Source: Actinomycetota bacterium
GTDB taxonomy: Bacteria > Actinomycetota > Thermoleophilia > UBA2241
Direction of reading: 5' to 3'
Length of the DNA stretch: 5,907 nt
Assembly (NCBI GenBank): GCA_012719015.1
Contig: JAAYBE010000249.1
Span: forward strand, 1 to 5,907
This document shows positions 5,891 to 5,907 of this stretch, piece by piece. The notes beneath the pieces are model-generated. The model saw nothing but the letters and a program-made list of their open reading frames with translations, made no database searches and had not been told where the DNA came from. Numbering within the stretch: the first letter of the stretch is position 1; each line of letters begins with the position of its first letter. Position numbers and translations under genes: made by a program.

Positions 5891-5907
5891 GCCTGCCCCC
5901 TCTACTC

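Overview
All supported genes in this GC-rich window are on the minus strand, so the biological order runs from right to left. It is a type IV pilus locus: a group-3 sigma factor, two major-type pilins, an ABC transporter pair, a membrane-anchored TPR-type protein, a minor prepilin and a prepilin peptidase. Near-identical stretches in the two 320-350 base gaps are c-di-GMP-I (GEMM-I) riboswitches, one in the leader of each pilin gene. The source is probably a high-GC bacterium that uses c-di-GMP. The SigB/SigF-like sigma factor and the pilin style would suit a deep-branching Actinomycetota. The pilin-ABC-ABC-peptidase order also recalls the Myxococcus xanthus pilA-pilGHI-pilD region. Taxonomy is an inference.

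Layout from right to left: sigma factor (5890-5150); a 350-base gap with a FliA-like promoter match, a second promoter-like pair, riboswitch 2 and a switching hairpin; pilin 1 (4799-4383); a 322-base gap with a 19-bp perfect hairpin, a smaller hairpin, a second copy of the promoter-like pair, riboswitch 1 and its switching hairpin; pilin 2 (4060-3653). A tightly packed set follows: ABC ATPase (3639-2920), ABC permease (2923-2159), TPR-like protein (2156-1410), minor prepilin (1413-970) and prepilin peptidase (973-200). Three of these junctions are 4-base GTGA overlaps. Bases 27-199 hold no gene, and a possible next gene starts at 26 and runs off the left edge.

How it may work together: the sigma factor may help transcribe the pilins. 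Each pilin transcript begins with a c-di-GMP sensor. Downstream of each aptamer a segment can pair either with the aptamer's 3' strand or with a later segment, as expected of a switch. Riboswitch 1 heads the transcript that should also carry the ABC, TPR, prepilin and peptidase genes, so c-di-GMP may gate much of the assembly set as well as a pilin. The two promoter-riboswitch-pilin cassettes look like a duplication whose pilin C-terminal halves have diverged.
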